Of a DNA stretch of 64,000 nt, positions 48,666-59,645 are shown one piece after another (within the stretch, counting starts at the first letter, position 1; every line of letters begins with the position of its first letter). The DNA comes from Prochilodus magdalenae. Its lineage: Eukaryota; Chordata; Actinopteri; Characiformes; Prochilodontidae. The stretch lies in the NCBI GenBank assembly GCA_024036415.1, contig JAMWET010004114.1:1-64000 (forward strand), written 5' to 3'. Both the position numbers and the translations under genes were made by a program. The notes under the pieces are model-generated. The model had not been told where the DNA came from, did no database searches, and saw only the letters and a list, made by a program, of their open reading frames with translations.

Positions 48666-48700
48666 ATGATGAGTGTATAATACTCTGACACATCAAGAGT

Positions 48701-48947
48701 ATACCGTCGCTGTCCAAAGAAAAACAGGTATCTCCAAAATGGCAACTTTACAGGAGAGGCCAAAAACCTCATTTGGTTGAATGGAAGTCAATGGAACCAG
48801 ACGTCTTTCTAAGCAGGTTTGGGGCATTTCTGTTGATCCATTCTTCATGAAAGTTCCACACAGTGTTATGGGCAGCCCATGTGATCGAATGATGCATAAA
48901 AGTAAAAATCAACAAAAATGGACATTTTCTTTGGACAGTGACGTTAT
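48701..48947. mobile_element. MITE copy 4, best-preserved (247 bp)
   Basis: Ends ATACCGTCGCTGTCCAAAG and CTTTGGACAGTGACGTTAT are near-perfect inverted repeats. The interior matches the copies at 0.2, 33.9, 36.8 and 53.8 kb. It is non-coding. Confidence 0.85.
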
Positions 48948-49085
48948 GTGGTATATGGGGATATGTATAGTATCAGACATCTCAGCAATTGGAGCTGTTA
49001 TTTGTAAACCTGTAGAGTCTTTAAAAAAACAACATCATCCATTTAGTTGTGCGTCTATACTTTTGACTGACACTGTACATCAGTT
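48948..49085. mobile_element. End fragment of another transposon (TTTTGACTG end)
   Basis: TATCAGACATCTCAG, GAGCTGTTATTTGTAAACCT, CTGTAGAGTC and ACTTTTGACTGACACTGTA match, in order, the sequence at 59550-59645. It is the right end of the element described at 58.9-59.6 kb. Confidence 0.65.
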
Positions 49086-49791
49086 TGGTACCGCACATGT
49101 GATGAAATCTGTTTTGCCACTGCAGCCTTCATAAATCATATCATGATAACAGTGCAGTCCTAACTTCCATGCAATACTATAGCAGCCCAGGAAGAGTAAG
49201 TAGACTTAGAAATGCCCTCCCATGCCTCTTGCAGGACATCCCAGAGGTTTGTCTAGCTGCACTGGATCAAAGGTCTGCTTACTGAGCCATTCCATTACAG
49301 GCAGAACCCCCTCCTCTTCCTTACTCCATACATCAAAGATTTATTCTTATTTCATTATACAGTCACAGTGAAAATGCTGCACATTTCAGCAGAAGGGAAA
49401 AGTGTACCCAAACATATGACACACGGTGCCTATAGAGCTCGGGAGCAGCAGTGGCAGCTTTAAATACATCAGGGTCTCGGAGACAGCCGGGCTGTCCCAG
49501 GGTCAGGCTCTAATGAGCTGGTACACTAAGCCCTCAGCAGGCTGGCTCTAGAGCCTGTAGCAAGGCATGTTTGACGGACATCTATTGAGTGATGCTTCTC
49601 TCCCTCTTTCAGATGCCAAGAGCCCTTCTTTTTTTAAGCAGCTGGGGGTTCGGCCTGCCACTGAGCTGTCAGCGCGGGCGGTGAGTGGGGTCAGCGGGGT
49701 GGGGGGGTTACAGCGAGGCTCACACGCGTCAGAAAAGTGCCGTTCTATCACCACACGCCAGAAGTAGTACAATTTAATTACCTACTTACAG
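49086..49791. other. Unique intron sequence with an exon-like patch
   Basis: Mostly unique and GC-balanced. At 49613-49680 a plus-strand segment has a strong acceptor-like site (CTCTCCCTCTTTCAG) and a donor-like GCG|GTGAGT, antisense to lrfn3. It has no recognisable product and may be chance. Confidence 0.4.
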
Positions 49792-50178
49792 CACGCAGAG
49801 AGAGGAGATAGAGGAAATTAATGGAGGGAGGGAGTGAGGGAGGGAGAGAGAGAGAGCAGGAAAAAAGAAAGAAAGAAAGAAAGAAAGAAGGAAAGAAAGG
49901 CACAATGAAGAAGGTGGAAGTAAAACAGGAGAGAAAGAGAGAAGGATAAGAGAGCCAATGAAAGAGGAAAAAATAGAGAGAATATGAAAGAAAGAGAGAG
50001 ACAAAGAGAATAAGAGAGAGGGGGGTAAAGAAAAAGTGAAAGGGTTAAAGAGCAAAGAAGGGAAAGACAGAGGGAAAGAAGAGAGAGATAAAGAGAAGAG
50101 AGAAGGAGAAAGAGGAAGAAAGAGAGAGGGAGAAAAATAAAGAAAACGTGAAAGGGTTAAAGAGTAAAGAGAAGGGAA

Positions 50179-50223
<45 letters not shown>

Positions 50224-50437
50224 GAGAGAGAGAAAGAAAGTGTGACTGAAATAGCTAGATCAGAAGAGAGATGGAGGTGAGAGAGGATGAGAACGTGAGG
50301 ACAGGGAGAGAATGGTAAAAAAGAGAGAAAGAAGGGTAAGAGAGAGCAAGAGAGATGGAATGGAGAAGGTGTTAGAGACGGAAAGGGAGAAAGACAATGA
50401 GATGGAGAGATGGATAGAGAGAGAGAGATAAGGAGCT
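49792..50437. repeat. Purine-rich (GA/GAAA)n tract, about 640 bp
   Basis: Nearly all A and G on the plus strand, with AAAGAAAGAAAG and GAGAGAGAGAGA runs and sparse T or C interruptions. Such tracts can form triplex DNA (general knowledge). Minus-strand frames read as Ser/Leu/Phe-rich and are not genes. Confidence 0.93.
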
Positions 50438-50729
50438 CCAGTAAGTCGCTTTATAATGGTAGCTGACAGTAACATTCTCCACTGAGGCCTTCACCTCCCC
50501 CGGCTCTAATAATCACCACCTCAATCTTCCCTTCATCATCCACATTCATCATTTTCTCTTCACCCAGTGAGATTCCTGTCCCCTTACGTGCTCCCTTCAT
50601 CACTGGCTCAACGCTCCAGGTCTCGTCAGGGCCTTGAAACACCTCCTCTGTTTGTGCGCTTGTTAAATGGCATCTCAACAGCGTTGTGCAATTACTCTAA
50701 AACATAATCAGCTGCAAATTACATATTAC
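50438..50729. other. Short unique spacer
   Basis: About 290 bp of ordinary sequence between the purine tract and the 21-bp array; nothing recognised. Confidence 0.5.
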
Positions 50730-51445
50730 TCTCCTCTGAGTAATTAGTACTCTAATTTGAGTACTTATTACTCTCCTCTGAGTACTTATTACTCTTCTCA
50801 GAGTATTTATTAATCTTCTCTGAGTATATATTACTCTCCTCTGAGTATTTAATACTCTTCTCTAATTACTTATTACTCTCATCTGATTACTTATTACTCT
50901 TCTCTAATTACTTATTACTCTCATCTGGTTACTTATTACTCTCCTATGATTACTTATTACTCTCCTCTGATTACTTATTACTCTTCTCTGAGTATATATT
51001 ACTCTCCTCTGAGTATTTATTACTCTTCTCTGAGTATATATTACTCTCCTCTGAGTACTTATTACTCTTCTCTAATTACTTATTACTCTTCTCTGAGTAT
51101 ATTACTCTACTCTGAGTACTTATTACTCTTCTCTGAGTACTTATTTATGCTCCTCTGAGTACCTATTACTGTCCTCTGAGTATATAGTACTCTTCTCTGA
51201 GTACTTATTACTCTCCCCTGAGTATTTATTACTCTTATCTGATTACTTATTACTCTCCTCTGAGTACTTATTACTCTCTCCCAAGTACTTATTACATTTC
51301 TCTGATTACTTGTTACTCTTCTCTGAGTACTTATTACTTTTATTTGATTACTTATTACTGTCCTCTGATTCCTTATTACTCTTCTCCGATTACTTATTAT
51401 TCTCCTCCAATTACTTATTACTCTCCTCTGTGTACTTACTACTCC
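50730..51445. repeat. Minisatellite, about 21-bp unit, roughly 33 copies
   Basis: The unit is close to GAGTACTTATTACTCTCCTCT. Variants include GATTACTTATTACTC, GAGTATATATTACTC and CTTCTC for CTCCTC. Copies are moderately diverged. The unit holds short self-complementary words (GAGTA and TACTC). Confidence 0.92.
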
Positions 51446-51464
51446 TCTTTGTAATCAGAGTGCT

Positions 51465-51735
51465 GATGACAGCTGCAGACAAGTGAACAATGAAGCCCTG
51501 TCATCTTGTCACTGCCAGCACCGTTGCCAGATGGCTGCATGGCGCAGGTCTGAATGCATGGCGGTTACAATGACTGTCCTTAATACCACGTCAACACCAC
51601 CAAAGACTGCAGTGGTGTCACTCCACCTTCACCCAGGAAGTGCAGATTCAAGCTGCATGAGATGGATTATCACAAGACTCCATTAGGAGCCTCTACAACT
51701 CCATGCAGAGACATCTAGCATGTTGCGTTAGCACC
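51465..51735 (+). mobile_element. Tc1-like relic of the 3.3 kb family
   Basis: CATCTTGTCACTGCCAGCAC, ACTGTCCTTAATACCACGTC, AGATGGATTATCACAAGACT and CTACAACTCCATGCAGAGAC match the family in plus orientation. Stops and deletions interrupt it. Confidence 0.65.
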
Positions 51736-51736
51736 C

Positions 51737-52260
51737 ACAATGACTAATATAATTGCTCCACCAAATGAATCCACCATCAGGACAAGACTGAACAACAGTG
51801 GTGTGCATGGCAGGGTTGCAAAGAGAAAGCCAGTGCCTTCCAAAAGGAACACTGCTGCAAATTCACAGTTTGCTAAACATCACCAGGTCAAGCCAGAATT
51901 CCACTGGAGAAGTCTGGAGAAATCAAATTGCTTCATTCCAGTGGAGGACCTTTATTCCATCTGTGAAACATGGTGGGGGTAGTAGCAGGGTGTTTACTCA
52001 GGAAGGCTTACCATAATCGAGGGAATAATGAATTCTGAATTATTCCAGCACGTTCTCAAGGAAAATGTCAGGACCAAGAGAACATGGGTAATGCAGGAAG
52101 ACAGTCCTAAGCACACAAGTTTTGAAATGGCAAAGCTTCCATATGACTTACGCACTCATGTCTCCAAACGCCTCCTCAGTGCATCCTTCCGTACTTCCCT
52201 GCTGCATTTCCCCAGTTTACAGACACCTACATTCCAGTCCTGCCACCTGTTCTGACTAAA
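51737..52260 (+). pseudogene. Decayed Tc1-like transposase, different subfamily
   Basis: Plus-strand translation at 51798-51930 gives VHGRVAKRKPVPSKRNTAA, then SQFAKHHQVKPEFHW, the region between the HTH and the first catalytic Asp in Tc1 transposases. Further on, 52028-52130 gives SELFQHVLKENVRTKRTW and VMQEDSPKHTS, the second-Asp region. Frameshifts and stops separate these pieces. No clear terminal repeats were found, so its boundaries are approximate. Confidence 0.7.
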
Positions 52261-52942
52261 TCCTTCTTAATCTGAGTTTGACAAAAACAAATCTAATCAA
52301 GCAGGCAGGACATGTTTGAGTAGGGACTGCCTGAGTTCTGAGGCTGAAATAGCTAATGAGTAACGGACGCCTACAGCTCACAAATGAGCCTTACACAAAA
52401 CGCACAACCAAATCATCACAACACTACATCAGGTTAGAAGAGACTGATGGACGTAGATTATATGTCCAAAATTTTGTGGACGCCAGCTCATCCAATCCGT
52501 CTTCTGAAATCAAGGGAATACCATAAAAGCCTTTGCTTTTCATGGAAGGCTTTACAATAGAGGTTGAAACATTGTTGTGAGAATCTGATGGCAGCAATAA
52601 GCTGATTAGTGAGCTTAGTTACTGATGTCGTATGATCAATTCTACATCACTCAACTCTTTTTGGAGATACTGAATGGAGTTTTATCACTGTGGTGCGTGG
52701 CTGCTCCAGTGTCAATAAGAATGGTTCAAAATTGCATGGGGAAAATAGAAATCCTTATCATTTTGGGGATGTGAGGTTTGGGTTCCAATAACGATGTTAT
52801 GCAAGTTTCTCTCGATTGGCGCATTTCCCGTTGACCTTGTTTGCATGCATCATGGCCATTTAATTAGGGTCAGATTTGATTGTATGTGCTTCTGTATGAC
52901 ATACTGTTAATTATAACAATGGGCAAAAGTCCAAATGAAAAC
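52261..52942. other. Unassigned intron sequence, no gene seen
   Basis: Mixed sequence, possibly with decayed transposon material at its left edge. Nothing is supported. Confidence 0.5.
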
Positions 52943-52947
52943 ATGTA

Positions 52948-53738
52948 TGTCACGCTTCCGGGTTTCCCTGGCTCCTTCACTCTCCCGGACTCCACTTCCC
53001 AGAGGGCTACGCTCGATGACGTCATGTCTATGCACTCCTGATCGGATTCTCTGATTCGTGCCGGGTCACCGGAGTTTTAGTTCAGCTGTTTCTAATCACA
53101 GACTCTATGTAAGCCCTGGTTTACATGTGCTCATTGCGAAGCTTTGCTATACCTTGGTTTGCAATTCTGAGCGTTATATATCTGTTCTATGTGTATTTCG
53201 GGTTTCGACTCGCTTCGTTTATTGACTACTCTTGACTACTTGGTTGGTTGGTGTAGCTCAGCAGATAACACCACTACCTACCAGAGAGCCACCACCACCA
53301 CATGTGGAAGACTGGGGTTCGAATCCTGGTCTGGGTGACTATGCTGTGCTACACCAATAAGAGTCCTTGGGCAGGACTCCTAACACTACACTGGCCCACC
53401 TGTAATATGATTAACTTTGTAAGGATAACTTTGAATAAGAGCGTCAGCTAAATGCCATAAATGTCTTTTGCCTTTTCCCTCTTGTGCTTGTATTCACTCT
53501 CTGTTTCTGAATCTCTGCCTACTCTCTTTGGACTCACCCTTCTGTCTAGCCCCTTTAACTTGTTTGCTCTCGCTGCTCTTTCTTACCGGTTCTGACCTAC
53601 GCCTGTCCCTGACTCTGCACCTGTCCATTTTCCGTCATTGCTGTTTACTGTTGCTTGGTTGGATAGCCCGCTTGTTAATAAAGCTCCTGTGGCTTATAGT
53701 TCTGCACACGTCGGCTTTGGGTTCCTTTTTGCCTGATG
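52948..53738 (+). mobile_element. Solo LTR (retrotransposon) split by a SINE
   Basis: Begins TGTCACGCTTCCGGGTTTCC and contains CGGACTCCACTTCCCAGAG, as in several fish Gypsy-like LTRs. It has an AATAAAGC polyadenylation-like signal near 53676 and ends near CTTTTTGCCTGATG. The 5-bp sequence ATGTA lies directly outside both ends (52943-52947 and 53739-53743), which fits a target-site duplication. No internal retroviral-type genes are present. The usual terminal CA is not seen, so the exact right end is uncertain. Without the nested SINE it would be about 565 bp. Confidence 0.7.
53243..53468 (+). mobile_element. tRNA-derived SINE inserted in the solo LTR, best-preserved copy
   Basis: The head has an A-box-like TGGTGTAGCTCAGCAGATAA and a B-box GGTTCGAATCC. 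The body reads GCTGTGCTACACCAATAAGA and GGGCAGGACTCCTAACACTA. The tail reads AATAAGAGCGTCAGCTAAAT then GCCATAAATG. The tail is shared by many teleost SINEs and their LINE partners. Copies also lie at 13.2, 44.3 and 59.3 kb. Confidence 0.85.
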
Positions 53739-53758
53739 ATGTATCTAATTTTTTGTAG

Positions 53759-53957
53759 ACTTTTATGCACTACTGGATTACATGAGCTGCCGTTTACACA
53801 GTGTGAAAATTTCACGATGAACCGAACAACGGAAATGGCGGAACATGCCTTGGAAAAAAGGCCAAGCTCCATTGACTTACATTAAAATTAGATTAGGCTT
53901 AGGCCTCTCCTACAAAGTTGCCATTTTGGAGATACTTGTTTTTCTTTGGACAGTGAG
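53759..53957. mobile_element. MITE copy 5, one end missing
   Basis: Contains GCTGCCGTTTACACAGTGTG, GAAATGGCGGAACATGCCTT, TTGGAGATACTTG and the terminal TTTTCTTTGGACAGTGAG. The left terminal repeat is absent. Confidence 0.75.
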
Positions 53958-54339
53958 AGTAAGTGTGCCTAGACATTGGATATCAAGCATGCCTTGGCTA
54001 ATCAACTGCTTTTGGAGCCAATGGAAAACCCGTAAAGTAGATTTTCTGTCCAAACTACTCCTTTACCAGTCTAACCGAGAACCCTCGACTCGTCTCTTCT
54101 CAGCTGTTTCGTATTCTATGGCTGCAGTTTCCTACATGGTCCAACCTCAGCCTTTGTCTACCTTCTTCTTTAACTATTCACTTTTCCCCAAAGTCACACT
54201 TCACAAACCCAAGCCTTTTCCCCTCCAGGTCTTTCCTCAATTCTTCATCATAACCTCCACCTCTAGCTCCGAGTTATTCTCCTCCTCCCCGTCTCTCCAG
54301 GCCGTCTATAGGGAGTCTGGCGCATGTATACTTAATTGA
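53958..54339. other. Unassigned intron sequence
   Basis: A 164-codon plus-strand frame covers 53845-54339 but begins inside the MITE and has a Phe/Ser/Pro-rich, domain-free product. Not supported as a gene. Confidence 0.5.
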
Positions 54340-55480
54340 TTCCGAAAGGCGTTTTGATTACTCTCTAACCATCGTAAACCAAAGGACTCCCTTTGCTTTT
54401 TGCATAATTAAGAGCAAATTGCTTTTGGTATGTATCTTTTTATGCTCTTAATCTGTCCATGGGGATGTGGCAGAAATTAATTACGCCCTTGCAGACCCCT
54501 TCAGTGCGGAGCCGGCGATGGAAAAGGCCGTGACTGAATATTAAAAGGAGGGAAATCAATGTAGTCATTTGCGGACGGCGTTAATCTCGGCAACAGGAGT
54601 CGTACGCAATAAGGCGTTAGGAATTCAAACTATCTGGGAAAAGGGCTTATCGCTTTCACGCCTTGACTGAAGTCGGTGCGAATGACGGCTGGCCGGAACC
54701 TTTGAGGAACATGAGGTAAACAGCAAAGTCACGGCCCATGTTAGCTTCTTGCGTAGCTTCAAAATAATGAGAAGAAACTTACAGCCCTGCTTAGGGACCG
54801 GGGAGGAACGGGTGTGGGGCGTTTAGCTTTCAAGAAGAAAGACAAGCGGAATGTTGTGATCCTAGCTCCGGGAGCGTTCCGTTTCACAGTCGCCCCGTAC
54901 AAATTCCGTCTGACTAACATCAGGCAGCAGCTGCTGCTAACGTGGCCTAGCTTTGATCTGTATGTAAATGGCGAGGCTTTAGACGGCGTCCTCATGCAGT
55001 GCGATTGTCTTCGGACAGAGGGAACTCGAAACTAATGGTCCCGCCGGGAACGCTCCTTTCATTCTCATATAGAACGATATCTGCTGGATCGCTGTTTTTC
55101 AGGCCCGCTCTTTCATCATATCGCTCCGTCGCTCTCTCGTTCTCTCTGTGGCTGGCCGCCATCTGAGGTCATTCGCACCGAGCAACGCAATTTCGGTGTT
55201 TTACCCTAAACTGAATAGGATACAGCAAAAAGCCAAACAGCGGGCTCATTCTCTGAAGCTTGTCGCTGCAAACAAAAACACACAATCAATTCATTAATCA
55301 AATGGAAGAATAGGCTTTTGAAGGCTGTTTGTGTGGAAAGCCATTATAGTCTGATGAGCTCTGATGATATGCTGGAAAGAGGCACCAGCTAAATACGCCA
55401 TACAAATGAAAGCTTTCCAGATCATTAGAAAATATTGTGCGGCATTAGGCCACATTTACTCCGGCTGAGGCGTAAGCTTA
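54340..55480. promoter_or_regulatory. Candidate conserved non-coding block
   Basis: About 1.1 kb with none of the window's repeats, balanced composition, frequent CG dinucleotides, and homeobox-site-like words (GCATAATTAAGAGC, AATTAATTACGCCC, CAATTCATTAATC). Open frames at 54759-55035 overlap on opposite strands without recognisable products. The appearance is that of intronic regulatory DNA, but conservation cannot be judged from a single sequence. Confidence 0.3.
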
Positions 55481-56624
55481 TTGGTTGGAGCCATCAAGCC
55501 GCAAGCGTGTGTTTGGGGCAGATATCACCTGATACCAGTCTAGATCTTATTAACTTTAATACGGTTCATAAATGATATATGGGGTCCCCTATGAAAGAGC
55601 CTTTCCCTGCTCTTCTGACTTTACTACCGTGTACTACAGTGTTGCTGTCTACATCCAAGATACAATGCAGGATGGAATAGGACTTGGGATGCTCAATGAG
55701 AACCTCATGGGGGACTGTAGTGAAAAATACAAACCTAGCCATACAGAAGCAGCCTCTAGGGATGGGTTTTCTGGTTTGACACTGGGAAATCCCACCTCTG
55801 GGATAACTGCAGGGAAATCCATTCAATGTGTGTTTACATGCACTTGAGGAATCAGATAATGGTGGTCTACATGAGTCAGGCAATAATCTGTTTTCAATAA
55901 ACTGCTTTACAGCCAGCCTATAAACTCATGTGGCATAAAACTCAAATGGCAAGAATTTCTTTATCAGAAAATATGACTAGACATCACCTAGAACAATGCT
56001 TTTCAGCCCTGGTCCTGGAGATACCCTGCACTGCACACTGGAGTGGATTCCCTGCTTTAACACACCCCTTATATCTCTGAATGGGCTTGTCAATGAGCTG
56101 ATTGAATCTTGTGTGCTGGGATCAGGGAAAGCAATATAATGTGCAAGGCGGGGTGGCTCCAGGGCTAGGTTTGGAAAACACCAAACTAGAAGATGTAGGA
56201 TATTTAAATTCTTCTTTTCATTAAGCATGTCGTTTGGTTTAGCGTTGTGTTGCCATCTCATGGTGGCTGTGTTAAACACAGCATGCTTATTTCTGAAAGA
56301 AATCAGAGTAAGGGGTGTTCGTGCACTGCTAAACCTGGTTACTAAACTAATACCCTTTAGCTTGCTAGACATTAATTCAATCTAGGAAATCAAAATATTC
56401 TGTTTACATGACCATGCAAATAATCAGGAAATTGTAGAAACCTGAAGTGTACATACTTAGTGTTCAACAAATGACTTGATATCTAAATAAAAAAAGAGAA
56501 AATAAACAAAAATGTTATTTTGACTCAAAATCCAGAAGCAAAGCCATGGATGGGCTGGGGCCTGCTCGGATTACCTGCAGTTGCTCCCAATTAAAAACAG
56601 AAAGAATGTTTTCTAAGCTGCACA
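55481..56624. other. Unassigned intron sequence, no gene seen
   Basis: Ordinary unique sequence. 55990-56170 holds CCTGGTCCTGGAGATACCCT and GGATTCCCTGCTTTAACACA, resembling a dispersed fish repeat. Frames of 91-131 codons have no recognisable product. Confidence 0.5.
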
Positions 56625-58333
56625 TATGATGTGTCATCTGTGGGGTATGATATGATGTGTGGTCTGTGGGGTATGATATGATGTGTGGTCTGTGGGGTAT
56701 GATATGATGCGTCGTCTGTGGGGTATGATATAATGTGCGGTCTGTGGGGTATGATATGATGTGTCGTCTGTGGGGTATGATATGATGTGTGGTCTGTGGC
56801 GTATGATATGATGTGCGGTCTGTGGGGTATGATATGATGTGTGGTCTGTGGGGTATGATATGATGTGTGGTCTGTGGGGTATTTTATGATGTGTGGTCTG
56901 TGGGGTATGATATGATGTGTGGCCTGTGGGGTATGATATGATGTGTCGTCTGTGGGGTATGTTATGATGTGTCATCTGTGGGGTATGATATGATGTGTCG
57001 TCTGTGGGGTATGTTATGATGTGTGGCCTGTGGGGTATGATATGATGTGTGGTCTGTGGGGTATGATATGATGGATCGTCTGTGGGGTATGATATGATGT
57101 GTCGTCTGTGGGGTATGATATGATGTGTCGTCTGTGGGGTATGATATGATGTGTGGTCTGTGGGGTATGATATGATGTGTCGTCTGTGGGGTATGATATG
57201 ATGTGTCGTCTGTGGGGTATGATATGATGTGTGGTCTGTGGGGTATGATATGATGTGTCGTCTGTGGGGTATGATATGATGTGTCGTCTGTGGGGTATGA
57301 TATGATGTGTGGTCTGTGGGGTATGATATGATGTGTCGTCTGTGGGGTATGATATGATGTGTCGTCTGTGGGGTATGATATGATGTGTGGTCTGTGGGGT
57401 ATGATATGATGTGTGGTCTGTGGGGTATGATATGATGTGTCGTCTGTGGGGTATGATATGATGGATCGTCTGTGGGGTATGATATGATGTGTGGTCTGTG
57501 GGGTATGATATGATGTGTGGTCTGTGGGGTATGATATGATGGATCGTCTGTGGGGTATGATATGATGTGTCATCTGTGGGGTATGATATGATGGATCGTC
57601 TGTGGGGTATGATATGATGTGTCGTCTGTGGGGTATGATATGATGGATCGTCTGTGGGGTATGATATGATGTGTCGTCTGTGGGGTATGATATGATGGAT
57701 CGTCTGTGGGGTATGATATGATGTGTCATCTGTGGGGTATGATATGATGTGTCGTCTGTGGGGTATGATATGATGGGTCGTCTGTGGGGTATGATATGAT
57801 GGGTCGTCTGTGGGGTATGATATGATGTGTCGTCTGTGGGGTATGATATGATGGGTCGTCTGTGGGGTATGATATGATGTGTCGTCTGTGGGGTATGATA
57901 TGATGGGTCGTCTGTGGGGTATGATATGATGGGTCGTCTGTGGGGTATGATATGATAGGTCATCTGTGGGGTATGATATGATGTGTGGCCTGTGGGGTAT
58001 GATATGATGTGTCGTCTGTGGGGTATGTTATGATGTGTCGTCTGTGGGGTATGATATGATGGGTCATCTGTGGGGTATGATATGATGGGTCATCTGTCGG
58101 GTATGTTATGATGTTTGGTCTGTGGGGTATGATATGATGTGTCGTCTGTGGGGTATGATATGATGGGTCGTCTGTGGGGTATGATATGATGTGTCGTCTG
58201 TGGGGTATGATATGATGTGTCGTCTGTGGGGTATGTTATGATGTGTCGTCTGTGGGGTATGTTATGATGTGTCGTCTGTGGGGTATGATATGATGGGTCG
58301 TCTGTGGGGTATGTTATGATGTGTCGTCTTTGA
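56625..58333. repeat. Minisatellite, 26-bp unit, about 65 copies
   Basis: The unit is TGTGGGGTATGATATGATGT plus GTCGTC. Variants are CGTC/GGTC/CATC/GGCC at one site, and GTGT/GGAT/GGGT at another. They form larger patterns: a three-unit 78-bp period at about 57120-57420 and a two-unit 52-bp period at 57541-57748. The minus strand is free of stops in all three phases over long runs, giving a 333-codon frame of HIIPHRR/SYHTPQ repeats; no start context or domain makes it a gene. Confidence 0.97.
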
Positions 58334-58937
58334 GTGCTGTCCCTGTATGATGGCTATTTAAAATCATTAGGCTTTCAGCATCATTCCTGAATTGCAGAGG
58401 TATAGTCCAATCAATACACTCCAATCTTTATAGTTTTCCGGCTCTCCAATCACTTCTTAGAGCCGTTTCTATATGTCTTTGCCTCGAGCCTTCGGTTCTA
58501 CATCAGTGCGTTTGAATTTGAAGCTCCAAAAGATGTTCCCGGGGGAGCTGTAAATGTGAGATCCCATCCAGAACAGAGCAAAGGATATCGTTTCTACTCG
58601 TCTAGCACTGCTGTCAAGAACAGGCTGTAGCCTGATGTGTTGACATTGCAGGACATTAGAGCATCTGGAATTGGTATCTACTCAAGTGACCCAGCCATGT
58701 TTTTTTCACAGGCCTGCCCATAAATGTCTCTCTACCTGCATCGCTGCTGCACACTACATACTGAAACTGAAAGAAAGCAAACTTCAGCTAGCAAGTTCAG
58801 TGCCACTGTTATTATCTCGTCCATTGTTTTAATGAGGGGAAGTATTGCAAGCCTGACAGCCAGTGTTTACGATATGCGGAAGTGAACTGGAGAAGGTGGT
58901 TCTTTATATTAATCTCCTATTTTCCTTTACATGCATC
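58334..58937. other. Unassigned intron sequence, no gene seen
   Basis: Unique sequence; nothing recognised. Confidence 0.5.
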
Positions 58938-59645
58938 AGTCAAAAGTTTAGAAACGACTACTCATAGAAGGTTCTCCTCATGTTTATCTTAATAAACAAT
59001 TGAAGAAAACATTAAACTGTAAAATAGCACTCATGGCATTATACAGTCCACCCTAAAAACCTCCAAAATTGAATTAAATGAACCAGCTTTCTTAATCTGC
59101 AGTGGAGGCTGAGAGAACACAGCTTATTTCTAAGCAGTTTTGGGCCAATTCTATTGGTCGGTCCATCATGAATATTCACTAAACTAAAACAGGAACTAGA
59201 ACTTTTAAACTGGGCAGAAAAGAGAACGTTTTTTAGAAAAGAGAACGTTTTTTTATGCACAATGAATTATATATCAGAAGTGGCAATATGGCAGATTTAT
59301 AATATTGTGATACATCACAGTATGGATAACATCACCATCTGCCAGTTAGCTACCACCCCATGTGGGAGAGTGGGCTTCAGTTTCCAGTCTGGGTGACTAT
59401 GCTGTGCTACACCAATAAGGGTCCCTGGGCAAGACTCCTAACACTACATTGGCCTTCCTGTCATAGGGTTAAGCTTGGAAGTCGCTCTGGATAAGAGCGT
59501 CAGCTAAATGCCATGATTAAACATGGTATATGGCGATATTAATGTTTCAGACATCTGATCAGTAGAAGCTGTTGAGCCTGTAGAGCCTTTAAGATCACCA
59601 ACCACATGCATTAGGTCGGTGCCTAAACTTTTGACTGATACTGTA
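58938..59645. mobile_element. DNA transposon relic with CAGTCAAAAGTTTAG ends, split by a SINE
   Basis: Left end CAGTCAAAAGTTTAGAAAC and right end CTAAACTTTTGACTGATACT are inverted repeats of a Tc1-like type. Internal sequence at 59100-59170 (TTTTGGGCCAATTCTATTGG) also resembles the interior of the CACTGTCC MITE. No transposase remains. A SINE lies inside at 59315-59518. Confidence 0.6.
59315..59518 (+). mobile_element. tRNA-derived SINE, tail well preserved
   Basis: GATAACATCACCATCTGCCA, CCAGTCTGGGTGACTATGCT, GGGCAAGACTCCTAACACTA and GGATAAGAGCGTCAGCTAAA follow the 53.2 kb copy. The tRNA-like head is degraded. Confidence 0.8.

Noticed and set aside
53243..53468. Functional tRNA gene
   Set aside because: A- and B-box-like words are present but the sequence continues into a SINE body and tail, other copies exist, and no cloverleaf with proper acceptor arms is apparent.
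53845..54339. 164-codon plus-strand ORF
   Set aside because: Starts inside a MITE and has a low-complexity Phe/Ser/Pro composition without any domain.
56634..57963. Minus-strand frames of 333 and 113 codons with HIIPHRR and SYHTPQ repeats
   Set aside because: The 26-bp unit happens to lack stops in all three minus-strand phases; no promoter, start, signal or domain, and the frame shifts phase with each unit.
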